Source: Rhodoferax sp.
GTDB taxonomy: Bacteria > Pseudomonadota > Gammaproteobacteria > Burkholderiales > Burkholderiaceae_C
DNA length: 64,000 nucleotides
Direction: 5' to 3'
Assembly: GCF_028714215.1 (NCBI RefSeq)
Contig: NZ_JAQTMS010000012.1
Coordinates: 1-64,000, forward strand
The notes under the pieces are model-generated. The model saw nothing but the letters and a program-made list of their open reading frames with translations, ran no database searches and was not told where the DNA came from. Shown in pieces: positions 35,531-44,845 of this stretch. The position numbers and the translations under genes were made by a program. How positions within the stretch are numbered: position 1 is the first letter of the stretch; each line of letters opens with the position of its first letter.

Positions 35531-35908
35531 ATGACACATCGCTCTAGTTTTCCTCCCGCTGGCGGTCTTTCGCTTCGTTTGGCCTTAGCCGTGGCAGCGG
35601 CTCAGCGGGGGGAAATTCAAGCCGTCGCTGACGTTGATGTCGTGCGTGAGGTGTCCGAAGTGTCACGGGCTCTTGAATCGTGCATGTCGAAGATGTCAGA
35701 TGCCCAAAAATCGGTTTTTCAGTTGAGCCTTGGGTGCTATTGCTTGGCCGTTGCCACCCGCGTCCTGCCTTTGTGGGGCGCTGTTGATGAGCCTGGCGCG
35801 AACGGCGCGCGCGTCGAGCGAAGCGAAGCCGCCGACGCCGCCCGCTCGCGCCTCCACCCCGATGGTAATCACGGGGATAACAACAATCAGGGGAGCTTGC
35901 CACTATGA
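35531..35908 (+). CDS. Hypothetical phage protein upstream of Rep, copy 2
   Basis: Identical to the 125-residue protein at 27797-28174, again overlapping rep by 4 bp. No domain recognised. Confidence 0.5.
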   Translation: MTHRSSFPPAGGLSLRLALAVAAAQRGEIQAVADVDVVREVSEVSRALESCMSKMSDAQKSVFQLSLGCYCLAVATRVLPLWGAVDEPGANGARVERSEAADAARSRLHPDGNHGDNNNQGSLPL

Positions 35909-37104
35909 CCCGAGCAGCAAAAAACCTTCTGGTCCTGGATGGCAGCGAAGTCAAGCTCAGACTTCAAGCCGAGCGCGTCGAGTCAAAAACGGCGGTCCAT
36001 GTCGATTGGGTTCGTTTCACCGTGAGGCGCAAGTTCTCGCCAGCTCCTTCCATTGAAAACCTGTTCCCTCTGAGAGCGCATGCGGAGTCGGGCCTTTGGG
36101 ATGAGGTGGCACGGGGCCAGCGCATGGCGCAAATCTTGGCTGAGTTGCCGAATGACGAATTCGCGGTGAGTACTCAAGCTTTTGAGCTTGGATGCGAAGT
36201 GGGTGCGGCTCTCGGGCCTGACTTCGCGGTCAACAATGAACGCAAAAAAGGTCATGACTTCTACCGTTTCCGGTGGGCCATCGAGCGCAACGGGACAGAG
36301 TGCGGCTGGATCGGCTTCCTGGCGTCTGGTGATTCACCGCGCCAGCAAAGCCAAAGCTCGACCATTCACTGCAATCTGTTCGGCGCTGCCTGCACATTTG
36401 CGGCCAGCGGCTGGCGTGATCGCCTGGCCGACATTGTGGATGCGCGAAACGGTGATCTAACGCGGTGCGACCTGGCGCTGGACTTCTTCGACGGGTTGCC
36501 GGGTGGCATTGAATCGATCCTTGAAGATTACAAGGCGGGCCGGTGCGATGTTGGCGGCAAGCGTCTGAAATCGAACATGGTAGGTCGCTGGCCCGAAGGC
36601 ATCGAGCGCTCCTTGTATTTCGGCTCCAAGGAAGCCGGAAAGCAGACCAACTGCTACGAAAAAGGACACCAGCTTTTCGGGCCAGAGTCCGGCTCCGAGT
36701 GGCTCCGCGTTGAGCTTCGCTACGGGAACAAGCTGCGCGAGTTGAGCACACGGATGCTGCGCCATCCTGCCGATTTCTTCGCGGGCGCTTCGGCGTGGCA
36801 TGCCTCCATCCTGGCGAAAGCCGACCAACTGGCTATCCCTGAAAAAGTCAAATGTACGGGGCGTCTGGCGCTTGAAACCGTTGAGGCCGAGTGCACCCGC
36901 AATTTGCGCTGGCTTGTTCAGACGGCGGCGGCATCGGTGGCCGTGGCTGTCGAGTATTTGGGCGTTGACGATCTGTGGCAAGTCATCGGAAATTCACGCA
37001 AGCCTGGTCGGCTTCAAAAGTTCAGTGCATCGGAAATTCAAAAGGCATTTACAGGTGCCTTTCATCGTGTTTCATCGGTTGAAAGCTCCCCGGCTTTCGC
37101 TTAA
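35905..37104 (+). CDS. Phage replication initiator, Rep_trans / RstA-like, copy 2
   Basis: Identical 399-residue protein to copy 1. With two Rep origins in tandem, replication started in one copy and ended in the next would release a complete circular single strand. Confidence 0.85.
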   Translation: MTRAAKNLLVLDGSEVKLRLQAERVESKTAVHVDWVRFTVRRKFSPAPSIENLFPLRAHAESGLWDEVARGQRMAQILAELPNDEFAVSTQAFELGCEVGAALGPDFAVNNERKKGHDFYRFRWAIERNGTECGWIGFLASGDSPRQQSQSSTIHCNLFGAACTFAASGWRDRLADIVDARNGDLTRCDLALDFFDGLPGGIESILEDYKAGRCDVGGKRLKSNMVGRWPEGIERSLYFGSKEAGKQTNCYEKGHQLFGPESGSEWLRVELRYGNKLRELSTRMLRHPADFFAGASAWHASILAKADQLAIPEKVKCTGRLALETVEAECTRNLRWLVQTAAASVAVAVEYLGVDDLWQVIGNSRKPGRLQKFSASEIQKAFTGAFHRVSSVESSPAFA

Positions 37105-37133
37105 CCGTCAACAAGGGGAAGAGGAAAAATATC

Positions 37134-37472
37134 ATGCGAATGCAAAACGAAGCGGTCATTCACGCGATCAAGGAATCGGTCGGGTCATTTGAAGGCAAAG
37201 CCTTCTCAAGCACCACGTTCCATCTCGAAGTCGATCTGAAAGACAACGGCGCGGGCCGGTCCATTGGCTGTGTAACGCGGCCTTTCAAGTTCGGTGACGC
37301 CTCAGAGTTTGACAAGTGGGTCCACCTGGGCAAATCGCTTCCGATCAAGGCGACGGCGTTCTTCGATGTCGAAGCGATCAAGGAAGTACAGGGCGGCTCC
37401 GGCGTCAAGCTCACGCTTGTTGACATTAAGCCTCTTGAAACGGTTCGTCCTGGGGCTGCCAAGGGCGGCTAA
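37134..37472 (+). CDS. Probable phage ssDNA-binding protein (pV-like), copy 2
   Basis: Identical to 29400-29738; 112 residues, role inferred from position after Rep and from size. Confidence 0.6.
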   Translation: MRMQNEAVIHAIKESVGSFEGKAFSSTTFHLEVDLKDNGAGRSIGCVTRPFKFGDASEFDKWVHLGKSLPIKATAFFDVEAIKEVQGGSGVKLTLVDIKPLETVRPGAAKGG

Positions 37473-37475
37473 ATC

Positions 37476-37712
37476 ATGCGCCTGCTGATTCAATCCAAGG
37501 CAACGGGCCTGTTCCTGTGCCCTTCCCTTACAGGCGGGGAACCTGAATGGGTGGCTGACTTGCGCGAAGCCGGTGGCGGTGTCGTCTCGGATGTTGAAAC
37601 GGCATTTCAGCTTGTTACCGACAACTGCGAAGCCGATGACCAGCCCGTGCTGATTGACCTGGATCGGCTTGGCACGGGAAACGACTACCCGGTGACCGGG
37701 GTTTCATCATGA
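37476..37712 (+). CDS. Hypothetical phage protein, copy 2
   Basis: Identical to the acidic 78-residue protein at 29742-29978; overlaps the next gene by 4 bp. Confidence 0.6.
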   Translation: MRLLIQSKATGLFLCPSLTGGEPEWVADLREAGGGVVSDVETAFQLVTDNCEADDQPVLIDLDRLGTGNDYPVTGVSS

Positions 37713-38059
37713 TCTGCGCCAGCTCCTGGTCGATGTTCTACACGGTACCGCAGTCTGTCATAACGGGCTCGCCTCGCCTGTTCACTCGCGGCGGTGGACC
37801 TTACACCGAAGGGGTGGACTACCTCTTGAAGATTACCGACGTGGGCGCGGGGGTTGACTGCCCTGCCGGGTCCTACGTCTTGATCACGGCAACGGACTGG
37901 AACGCAGTAAATCAGCCCTCGCCGTTCAATTTGGACATGGCGAGCGGCGGCCTTATTGCCGGTGCCGTGTTGAGCGTGTGGGCTCTGGGGTTTGGTTTCA
38001 GGATGCTGATTCGGGCTTTGAATATCGGCGATGTTGCGGAGGTCGAGCGGGAGGCTTAA
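37709..38059 (+). CDS. Phage membrane protein, possible minor coat component, copy 2
   Basis: Identical to 29975-30325; 116 residues with one C-terminal membrane segment. Confidence 0.6.
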   Translation: MICASSWSMFYTVPQSVITGSPRLFTRGGGPYTEGVDYLLKITDVGAGVDCPAGSYVLITATDWNAVNQPSPFNLDMASGGLIAGAVLSVWALGFGFRMLIRALNIGDVAEVEREA

Positions 38060-38140
38060 AGCGTAGCGGTTAGCGGGTCAACGTCGAGAGATGCCATCCG
38101 CTACCCGGTGCACTTTCGCACTGTTTGAAGGAGTTTTATT

Positions 38141-38347
38141 GTGAAAAAGATTCTGGGTTCTCTCGCTTTTGGCGCGGCGTCTCTGCTTGGCGCTCCCGCG
38201 TTTGCCGTTGGTACGGCGATCGACGTTACCGGTCCGGTGGCGGACATCACCGCTCAACTGGCACCGGTGGGCCTGGTCGGCGGTGCCGTCTTGGGCGTGT
38301 TCGTGGCGGTCAAAGCCTATCACTGGGTCCGTCGCGCTCTGTCTTGA
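38141..38347 (+). CDS. Major coat protein (pVIII-like), copy 2
   Basis: Identical to 30407-30613; GTG start, 22-residue signal peptide, 46-residue mature coat. Confidence 0.88.
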   Translation: MKKILGSLAFGAASLLGAPAFAVGTAIDVTGPVADITAQLAPVGLVGGAVLGVFVAVKAYHWVRRALS

Positions 38348-38415
38348 TCCGTGTTGATCCTGTTGGGGCTCGGCCACAAGCTTGGCTCCAATGGAATCTA
38401 CAAGGGGATTCAGTC

Positions 38416-38475
38416 ATGGGCGTTTACATCATCATTGCGATATTGGGGGCGGCATGGCTTATTTTCACCGCCTGA
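38416..38475 (+). CDS. 19-residue hydrophobic phage peptide (pVII/pIX-like), copy 2
   Basis: Identical to 30682-30741, with the same ribosome binding site and overlap with the pIII-like gene. Confidence 0.6.
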   Translation: MGVYIIIAILGAAWLIFTA

Positions 38476-40481
38476 TTTTCTTTGGTTTCTGGACTTTGGC
38501 GTGCTTGCTTCCTGCGGAGAGTCATGCGATTGTTCCTCAAGCTACCGCATATGAATATAACGCTCACGGCAATATCGCTTGTGTTGCTCCTACCATGCGG
38601 GGTTCCATAGATTGTGCGTATGCAGGTGCTAGCGTCCCTGTCGCTAACTGCACCGATACCAGTTGCCAGATTTATGTCGGCTTCTGGTTGACCGTGACGC
38701 CGACTTTCATTACTTATTTAGCTTGCCCTGCGAATAGCAGCCAGTCCGGCACCGGTTGCGCTTGCACGTCTCCTTACGTTGAAGATGCTACTCATACGTC
38801 GTGCATTGCCGCTCCGCTTCCCTGTCCTGTCGGCAACGCTGTCACGGCCACTATTGGACTGGGTTGGTTCAAGGACGGCGGTTCCCTGATTCCAATCTAT
38901 GAGGCGGCGAAGCAATCTATTTGTGTTCAGAATGGCTCTAGTGTTTGCGCCGCCTATGTGAATTTGCAGCTTGCTTATCCTGGCGAGAAAGCGAATGGCT
39001 ACGTCTCGGTTACGGGTCAAGTCGGCGGTACTCTCTCGGGTGCGACCTGTACCGGGCCTGTGACGCCTGCGACGGTTACCAGTCCGGCACCTGCCTGCGA
39101 TGGCAAGCTGGGCAATTTGAACGGCGTGACGGTCTGCATTCCTAATGAGTCTGCGGCTGCAAAAGAGGCTCGGGCGCAATCTGCGGCTTCGGCGGCGGCT
39201 GCGACGGCATCCGCTGACGCTACGGCATCCGGTGCGATTCCAGCGGTTGCTTCCGCTGCTGCTGCCGCTGCGGGTTCGGCTGCTGGCTCCACCGTGCGGT
39301 CTGGTGGAACATCGGCGGCGGCTGCTGCTGCCGGGAAGGCGGCGGGTGACGCTGTGGTGGCAGGGGGTTCCTCCGCAAGTGCTATAGCGGCGTCGGCGGG
39401 GTCTGCTGCTGGTGCTGCTTCTGCGGCTGCGGCTTCGTCTGCTGGTCTTTCTCCGGCGGTGGTGCAGGCTGCTTCTGACGCGGCCAAGGTTGCCGCCTCT
39501 ACCGCTGCTTTGCAAGCGGCTTCGTCGGGTAGTTCAGTCGCTGATTCTTTTGCTGCTGGTTTAGCTGCCGGGTTGTCTGCTGGTGCGGCGGCGTCTCAGG
39601 CTGCGGGTGCGGCTGCTGCCAAGGCGATGGCCGATGCTTTGGCAGCTGGCAAAACGGCGGCTGAACAAGCGGCGGCGGGTGCTGCTGCGGCTGCTGCGGC
39701 TGCTGCTGCCAATGCGGCCAATGTGGCGGCTGTGAAGGCTGCGGGGGATGCTGCCCTGGCCCAGGCTATCGCTGCCGGTCAAAATGCTGCCCAGCAGGCT
39801 GCGGCTGTCCTGGCTGCCCAACAAGCGGCGGCGGCGTCTGCTTCGGCTGCTGCAAGACAAGCGGCTGAGGCTGCGGCCCAGGCTGCGGGGAAGAACGCGG
39901 CGGCGATAGCGGCGGCTGGCGAGGCGGCTGCTGCGGCGGCTGCTGCTGCTCTCAAGGCTTCCAACGATGCGTTGAATAAGGCGCTCGACGCTCTGGCCGC
40001 TGAGGCTGCGAAAAAGGCGGAAAAGCCGCCTAACCCTCTGGACGAGTTTTGCGCCAACAATCCCGGCTCTCCGATGTGTAAAGAGTCCGTCGATTCCAAG
40101 TTCACGGCGGCTTGTGGCGCACCTCCTACTTGTGAGGGTGACGCTGTAGCTTGTGCTATCGCAGCAGCCACATTTGATCAGGATTGCATCTTCAAACAGG
40201 AGTCTGATGAGTCGCGGCTTTATGGGTCAAAGAAGGCGTTGTCAGGGAACCAGACCGGGGGGCTTCCTGGTAATGAGACAGTGGCTATCGGGTCGTCTTC
40301 GTTCTCGACTGTTGACGTTGTCGGCGGTGGTTCTACTGGCTTGGCGGATCTGACTATTTCGATTTTGAGCCGGTCTGTGACGTTGCCTTTGTCTCAGGTG
40401 AATTCGTTGCTCGCTGGCCTCGGCAATTTGCTGATGGCCGTTACTTTCCTTCTCTGTGCTCGTATCGTTGCAAGGGGTTAA
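38454..40481 (+). CDS. Adsorption protein (pIII-like), copy 2
   Basis: Identical to 30720-32747. Even the GCN-repeat alanine linker, which would be prone to slippage, has the same length, which argues for a recent duplication or gene conversion. Confidence 0.8.
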   Translation: MAYFHRLIFFGFWTLACLLPAESHAIVPQATAYEYNAHGNIACVAPTMRGSIDCAYAGASVPVANCTDTSCQIYVGFWLTVTPTFITYLACPANSSQSGTGCACTSPYVEDATHTSCIAAPLPCPVGNAVTATIGLGWFKDGGSLIPIYEAAKQSICVQNGSSVCAAYVNLQLAYPGEKANGYVSVTGQVGGTLSGATCTGPVTPATVTSPAPACDGKLGNLNGVTVCIPNESAAAKEARAQSAASAAAATASADATASGAIPAVASAAAAAAGSAAGSTVRSGGTSAAAAAAGKAAGDAVVAGGSSASAIAASAGSAAGAASAAAASSAGLSPAVVQAASDAAKVAASTAALQAASSGSSVADSFAAGLAAGLSAGAAASQAAGAAAAKAMADALAAGKTAAEQAAAGAAAAAAAAAANAANVAAVKAAGDAALAQAIAAGQNAAQQAAAVLAAQQAAAASASAAARQAAEAAAQAAGKNAAAIAAAGEAAAAAAAAALKASNDALNKALDALAAEAAKKAEKPPNPLDEFCANNPGSPMCKESVDSKFTAACGAPPTCEGDAVACAIAAATFDQDCIFKQESDESRLYGSKKALSGNQTGGLPGNETVAIGSSSFSTVDVVGGGSTGLADLTISILSRSVTLPLSQVNSLLAGLGNLLMAVTFLLCARIVARG

Positions 40482-40483
40482 AA

Positions 40484-40783
40484 ATGCCTGTTTTTGTTGC
40501 TGCTTTGCTCGGTGGCCTTTACAACATCGCCGGGACGCTCGCCGGTCAAGTTTTGATTGGCTTGGGCATTTCCGTCGTCACATATAGCGGTGTTTCCGCC
40601 ACTATGGATTTTTTGATGTCGGGCGCGGTGAGTGCGTTCGGTTCCTTGCCTGCGAATGTGACCGCTTTATTCGGTTTGTTGAAGATCGGCCCTTGCATCA
40701 GCATGGTGTTTTCCGCGATGGCCGTTCGCGCCTCTTTGAGCGGTCTTACGAGTGGCAGCATGAAACGGTGGGTCATGAAATGA
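40484..40783 (+). CDS. Minor coat protein pVI-like (DUF2523), copy 2
   Basis: Identical to 32750-33049; 99 residues with three hydrophobic segments. Confidence 0.82.
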   Translation: MPVFVAALLGGLYNIAGTLAGQVLIGLGISVVTYSGVSATMDFLMSGAVSAFGSLPANVTALFGLLKIGPCISMVFSAMAVRASLSGLTSGSMKRWVMK

Positions 40784-41844
40784 TCTACCTTCGGACGGGG
40801 GCGAACGGCTCCGGTAAAACGCTCCTAACCCTGCGTGATGTTCGGGAAAAGTCCATCAAGGAATCGCGGCCTGTCTATCACAACGGGCGCTTTCAACTTA
40901 CGGCCGATTTCGACTGGAAAAAGATCGATATAAAGGACTGGCAGAGTGTCCCTGACGGTGCGATTTTCCTGGTGGATGAGTGTCACAACGATTTCCCTAT
41001 TCGCACGTCGAGGGAAGCTGTCCCGGAATATGTGCGGATGCTGGCCGAACATCGCGTTCGCGGTTTCGACTTCTTCATGATCACGCAGCATCCTTTGAAC
41101 ATGGATGCATTCGTTCGTCGTTTGATCGGCGCGCCTGGCTGGCACCAGCACTTGAAGCGGGCCAGCGGTGGGCCTTTGGTGTCTGTGCTTGAGTGGCCGT
41201 CTGTGAATGAGGTTTGCCAGAAAGCGGGTAGTGGCGCTTCCGGTTCCGTGTCAATGGTTCCGTTTCCGACAGAGGTTTATAACTGGTACAAGTCCACCTC
41301 CTTGGACACCGCAAAGATCAGGATTCCGTTTCAGTTGAAGGTGTTTGTCGGGGCGTTGTTACTCGTGCCGGTGTTGATCTACTTTGCATACACCTCGTTC
41401 GTGGCAAACAAGGCCGGTTCTGCGAAAAGACCAATTGCACCTGGCAGCGCGGCTACATCAGTTGTCACATCGGCTCGGCCTGGCGTTGATGCTCCTTTGC
41501 CTGGTCAGAAGCAGAGTCCTGCTGAATACCTGGCAACGTATAAGCCGCGCATCGAGGGCCTGGCCTATACGGCTCCGCGCTATGACGAACTGACCAAGCC
41601 GACCAGTGCGCCCTTTCCGGCTGGCTGCGTGCAAATGGGTGAGCGGTGCAGTTGCTACACCGAGCAAGGAACCAAGATACCGACCACGGACATGCTATGC
41701 CGTCAGATAGCCAAGGATGGCTATTTCAAGGACTGGGGCGGTACAGGTAGCGGCGGGGCTCGCCAAGTCGTTCCTAACGGCCCTACAGCCTCGGCAATCC
41801 CCACTTTCCCGGCGACCGCTGCGCCTGGCTTGCCTCATTCCTGA
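40780..41844 (+). CDS. Phage assembly ATPase pI (Zot domain), copy 2
   Basis: Identical to 33046-34110; Walker A and B intact, one membrane segment. Confidence 0.92.
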   Translation: MIYLRTGANGSGKTLLTLRDVREKSIKESRPVYHNGRFQLTADFDWKKIDIKDWQSVPDGAIFLVDECHNDFPIRTSREAVPEYVRMLAEHRVRGFDFFMITQHPLNMDAFVRRLIGAPGWHQHLKRASGGPLVSVLEWPSVNEVCQKAGSGASGSVSMVPFPTEVYNWYKSTSLDTAKIRIPFQLKVFVGALLLVPVLIYFAYTSFVANKAGSAKRPIAPGSAATSVVTSARPGVDAPLPGQKQSPAEYLATYKPRIEGLAYTAPRYDELTKPTSAPFPAGCVQMGERCSCYTEQGTKIPTTDMLCRQIAKDGYFKDWGGTGSGGARQVVPNGPTASAIPTFPATAAPGLPHS

Positions 41845-41962
41845 TAAACAGCGGGGGTATGGGGGATTTCCCCCATGTAAGCGAAGCGGTGCGGTTTGAT
41901 TGCTCAATCAAAAATAGCGTTTTCCTTGTAGACTGCCGCCTCAATAAAAACAGGGGGAATGG
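41845..41962. promoter_or_regulatory. Phage intergenic region with two hairpins, copy 2
   Basis: Same two 8-bp hairpins as copy 1, at 41859-41876 and 41895-41912, and the CTTGTAGAC half-repeat at 41925-41933 before the recombinase. Confidence 0.5.
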
Positions 41963-42550
41963 ATGAGAAAAGTCGGTTACGCCCGTGTCTCTACAGTCGA
42001 CCAGGACACGGCGCTTCAACTGGACGCACTGAAAAAAGCCGGCGTTTATAACGTTTTTCGTGAGGCCGGCTCCGGTGTTGGTCCGCGTCCTGAATTGCAG
42101 CGGGCTCTCGGCACACTGTGCGCCGGTGATGTGCTGGTGGTCTGGAAAATTGACCGTGTAGCCCGCAGTCTCGGCGATCTTCTCTCGATCTTGGCCAAGC
42201 TGAAATCGGCGGGTGCGGCGATTAGGTCATTGACTGAACCAATCGACACATCAACTCCGATCGGGGAGTTCACATTTCAGATTTTGGGGGCTGTTGCTCA
42301 GCTTGAGCGCTCAATGATTCGTGAGCGGGTTATGGCTGGCCAGGCTGCTGCGAGGGCGAGGGGTAAACGATGGGGTGCACCACGTCAGATTGATCCTGAT
42401 TCTGAGCGTGAGCTTGTCAAGATGTATTTATCAGACAGCTACACAATTGATGAGCTTGCCGATATTTGGGGTGTGGGCTATGGCGTTGCTCGAGGGGCGA
42501 TTCTGAGAGTGTGTAATCCACGCCATCAATACCTTTCGCGCCGTCGGTAA
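41963..42550 (+). CDS. Small serine recombinase, likely phage integrase, copy 2
   Basis: Identical to 34229-34816. Here the gene ends at the right host junction, 13 bases before the lptM start, so read-through would enter lptM-lysA. No full-length antisense regulator frame exists at this copy's end because the host sequence begins. Confidence 0.9.
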   Translation: MRKVGYARVSTVDQDTALQLDALKKAGVYNVFREAGSGVGPRPELQRALGTLCAGDVLVVWKIDRVARSLGDLLSILAKLKSAGAAIRSLTEPIDTSTPIGEFTFQILGAVAQLERSMIRERVMAGQAAARARGKRWGAPRQIDPDSERELVKMYLSDSYTIDELADIWGVGYGVARGAILRVCNPRHQYLSRRR

Positions 42551-42568
42551 GTACAATTTCACCATGTT
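42543..42568. other. attR, right prophage-host junction
   Basis: Phage GTCGGTAAG, then TACA (42552-42555), then host ATTTCACCATGTT, which contains the lptM start codon. Joining the host halves of attL and attR gives the empty site: only 12 bases (TACAATTTCACC) between the divergent start codons of cyaY and lptM. Confidence 0.85.
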
Positions 42569-42794
42569 GCGTATTCTCCAAATTCTAGTCAATGCGGTTA
42601 TCCTTGGCTGCAGTGTGGTGAGCCTGTTGGCCTGTGGTCAACAGGGACCACTGTACCTGCCGACAGAGCCAACAGCAAAGAAACAAACCGAATCACCTGA
42701 AAAACCGTTGCGCTCCAGTTCAACCAACTCCGGCCCAACCCAGGCGGTTTCTACCCAACCCGCTGCCCCGGCAGCCAGCCCCGTTTCTCCATGA
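42564..42794 (+). CDS. lptM: LptM (YifL-like) small lipoprotein
   Basis: 76 residues. A signal peptide ends in lipobox SLLAC (Cys25) and is followed by GQQGPLYLPTEP, the LptM signature (C-G-x-x-G-P-L-Y-L-P), then a low-complexity proline/threonine tail. LptM helps mature the LptDE lipopolysaccharide translocon in E. coli. The stop overlaps lysA by 4 bp. Its natural upstream region was replaced by the prophage; only 13 bases separate it from the recombinase stop. Confidence 0.9.
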   Translation: MLRILQILVNAVILGCSVVSLLACGQQGPLYLPTEPTAKKQTESPEKPLRSSSTNSGPTQAVSTQPAAPAASPVSP

Positions 42795-44092
42795 ATTCCA
42801 ACAATCTTCCCGGCCAACCCCATCTTGCCTATCGGGGGAATGAACTTTTTTCGGAAGATATCCGTTTAAGTGATTTGGCAAAACAATACGGCACACCGCT
42901 TTTTGTCTACTCGAAGGGCTCCATGCTGGCCGCACTGGCGGCCTACCAGCGTGGTTTTGCCGGACGCAACATTCAAATCTGCTATGCCATGAAGGCCAAC
43001 CCGACTTTGGGCGTGATTCAGGTATTCGTGCAGGCTGGCTGCGGCTTTGACATTGTCTCAGGCGGTGACATGGACCGGGTACTGGCTGCCGGCGGTGCGG
43101 CCGACAAAATCATTTTTTCGGGCGTCGGCAAAACAAGAACAGAAATGCGCCGTGCGTTGGACGCTGGCATTGGCTGCTTCAATGTGGAAAGCGAGGCCGA
43201 GCTCGAAGTCTTGAACGAGGTCGCTTTGTCCATGGGGTTGCGCGCGCCAGTGAGCCTGCGGGTCAATCCCAACATCGACCCCAAGACACACCCCTATATT
43301 TCGACTGGTCTGAAAGACAGCAAGTTTGGCGTGGCCCATGAACGCGCACTGCAAACTTACCAGCGCGCTGCCAAACTGGCAGGGGTGCGGGTTATCGGTA
43401 TCGATTGTCATATCGGCTCCCAGATCACACAGGAAGAACCCTACCTCGAAGCGGTGGACCGCATGCTGGATCTGGTGGAAGCCATTGAAGCAGCCGGCAT
43501 TGCCATCCATCACATCGATTTCGGCGGCGGTCTGGGAATCAACTACAACGGCGAAACCCCTCCCAGTGCAGACCGCCTTTGGGAAAAACTGCTGCACAAG
43601 CTCGATAGCCGCCAGTTTGGCCAACGTCAGTTGATGATTGAGCCCGGTCGCTCACTGGTTGGCAACGCCGGGGTTTGCCTCACCGAAGTGCTGTACCTGA
43701 AACCCGGCGCGCAGAAGAGCTTCTGCATCATCGACGCCGCCATGAATGATTTGCCGCGCCCTGCCATGTACCAGGCCTTTCACCAAATCGTGCCGCTGGT
43801 GCCGCGAAACACATCTCCTGAAAACTGGGAGGTAGTCGGCCCGGTGTGCGAAAGTGGTGACTGGATTGGGCATGATCGGGTGTTAGCGGTGCAGCCCGGC
43901 GACTTGCTGGCGGTGCTGTCGGCCGGAGCCTATTGCATGAGCATGGCCAGCAACTACAACTCGCGCGGCCGCGCGGCAGAGATTCTGGTGGAAGGCAATC
44001 AGTCCCACCTTATTCACCAACGCGAGACGATTTCTGACCAGATGCGCGGCGAGACTTTGCTTTCAAGCATGGCCCCAGAAACAAAGTCATGA
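42791..44092 (+). CDS. lysA: Diaminopimelate decarboxylase
   Basis: 433 residues. PLP lysine in YAMKANPTLGV, SGGDMDRVLAAG, HIGSQITQEEPY, FGGGLGINY, EPGRSLVGNAGV and the CESGDWIGHDR plus AGAYCMSMASNYNSR active-site blocks are intact. It makes L-lysine from meso-diaminopimelate in the cytoplasm. Translationally coupled to lptM (ATGA overlap). Confidence 0.97.
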   Translation: MNSNNLPGQPHLAYRGNELFSEDIRLSDLAKQYGTPLFVYSKGSMLAALAAYQRGFAGRNIQICYAMKANPTLGVIQVFVQAGCGFDIVSGGDMDRVLAAGGAADKIIFSGVGKTRTEMRRALDAGIGCFNVESEAELEVLNEVALSMGLRAPVSLRVNPNIDPKTHPYISTGLKDSKFGVAHERALQTYQRAAKLAGVRVIGIDCHIGSQITQEEPYLEAVDRMLDLVEAIEAAGIAIHHIDFGGGLGINYNGETPPSADRLWEKLLHKLDSRQFGQRQLMIEPGRSLVGNAGVCLTEVLYLKPGAQKSFCIIDAAMNDLPRPAMYQAFHQIVPLVPRNTSPENWEVVGPVCESGDWIGHDRVLAVQPGDLLAVLSAGAYCMSMASNYNSRGRAAEILVEGNQSHLIHQRETISDQMRGETLLSSMAPETKS

Positions 44093-44182
44093 AGTGAAGC
44101 TCCGAATCAAAGAGAACGCCCTGGCACTCCAACCTACTGGAACGAATGTGCCATCGGAGGGGCCGGTAGGCCAAATTCCGCG

Positions 44183-44845
44183 TCAACAACGCCTGGCGGA
44201 GGCCAGGGATGCTTTTTTCTTCAGGTATTGGACCCCACGCCAACCCAGCAGCAAGGCAAGGATAGTGGCGTAAACATAGACGTCCGAAAAATTATTCTTG
44301 CCGGCGCGCATCCAGAAGAAATGCAGAACGGCCAAGACAGCCACAACGTAGATCAGCTTGTGCAGCCGTTGCCAGCGTTTGGCACCCAGCAGTTTGATGG
44401 CCCGGTTGAAGGAGGTCAAAGCCAGCGGTGTCAGTAGCACAAAGGCAGAAAACCCGACCAGGATGAACGGGCGTTTGACAATGTCCTTGCCGATATCAGC
44501 CACTTCAAAACCCATGTCGAACCCGCTGTAACTCAGCAAGTGAAGCACACCATAGAAGTAGACAAACAAACCCAGCAGGCGTCGAAATCTGGCCAAGGCC
44601 GGGGTACCGGTGATCACGCGCAGCGGCGTCACCGCCAACGCCAGGCACAGGAAGCGCAAAGCCCAATCGCCCAGTGCCCGCACCAGGGCTTCTGCCGGGT
44701 TGGCACCCAGTTGATTGCCGACGGCCGCCAGCAACAACCAGCAGAACGGCAGCAGCGCCAAACCAAATACGAGTGGCTTGGCAAGGCGGTGCAATAGCAG
44801 CGTTTTCACCTGCACAGAAGGCGGCGGCGTAACGAGCGCAAGCAT
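44183..44845 (-). CDS. msrQ: MsrQ, haem-binding membrane subunit of methionine sulfoxide reductase
   Basis: 220 residues from ATG 44845, overlapping the msrP stop (TGATG). Six hydrophobic segments of the ferric-reductase-like (YedZ) type with LGLFVYFYGVLHLLSYSGFD and LHKLIYVVAVLAVLHFFWMRAG carrying the haem histidines. It delivers electrons from the quinone pool or a flavin reductase to periplasmic MsrP. Confidence 0.95.
   Translation of the reverse strand: MLALVTPPPSVQVKTLLLHRLAKPLVFGLALLPFCWLLLAAVGNQLGANPAEALVRALGDWALRFLCLALAVTPLRVITGTPALARFRRLLGLFVYFYGVLHLLSYSGFDMGFEVADIGKDIVKRPFILVGFSAFVLLTPLALTSFNRAIKLLGAKRWQRLHKLIYVVAVLAVLHFFWMRAGKNNFSDVYVYATILALLLGWRGVQYLKKKASLASARRC

Larger units (their letters stand above)
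34818..42551 (+). mobile_element. Filamentous phage prophage, copy 2 of the tandem pair
   Basis: Same 7734-bp unit as 27084-34817. It differs only in what lies at its left side: here the regulator gene continues into copy 1 and keeps its full 131 codons. Tandem inovirus arrays, as in CTX phage, allow a full phage genome to be made from the chromosome by rolling-circle replication without excision. Confidence 0.93.
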
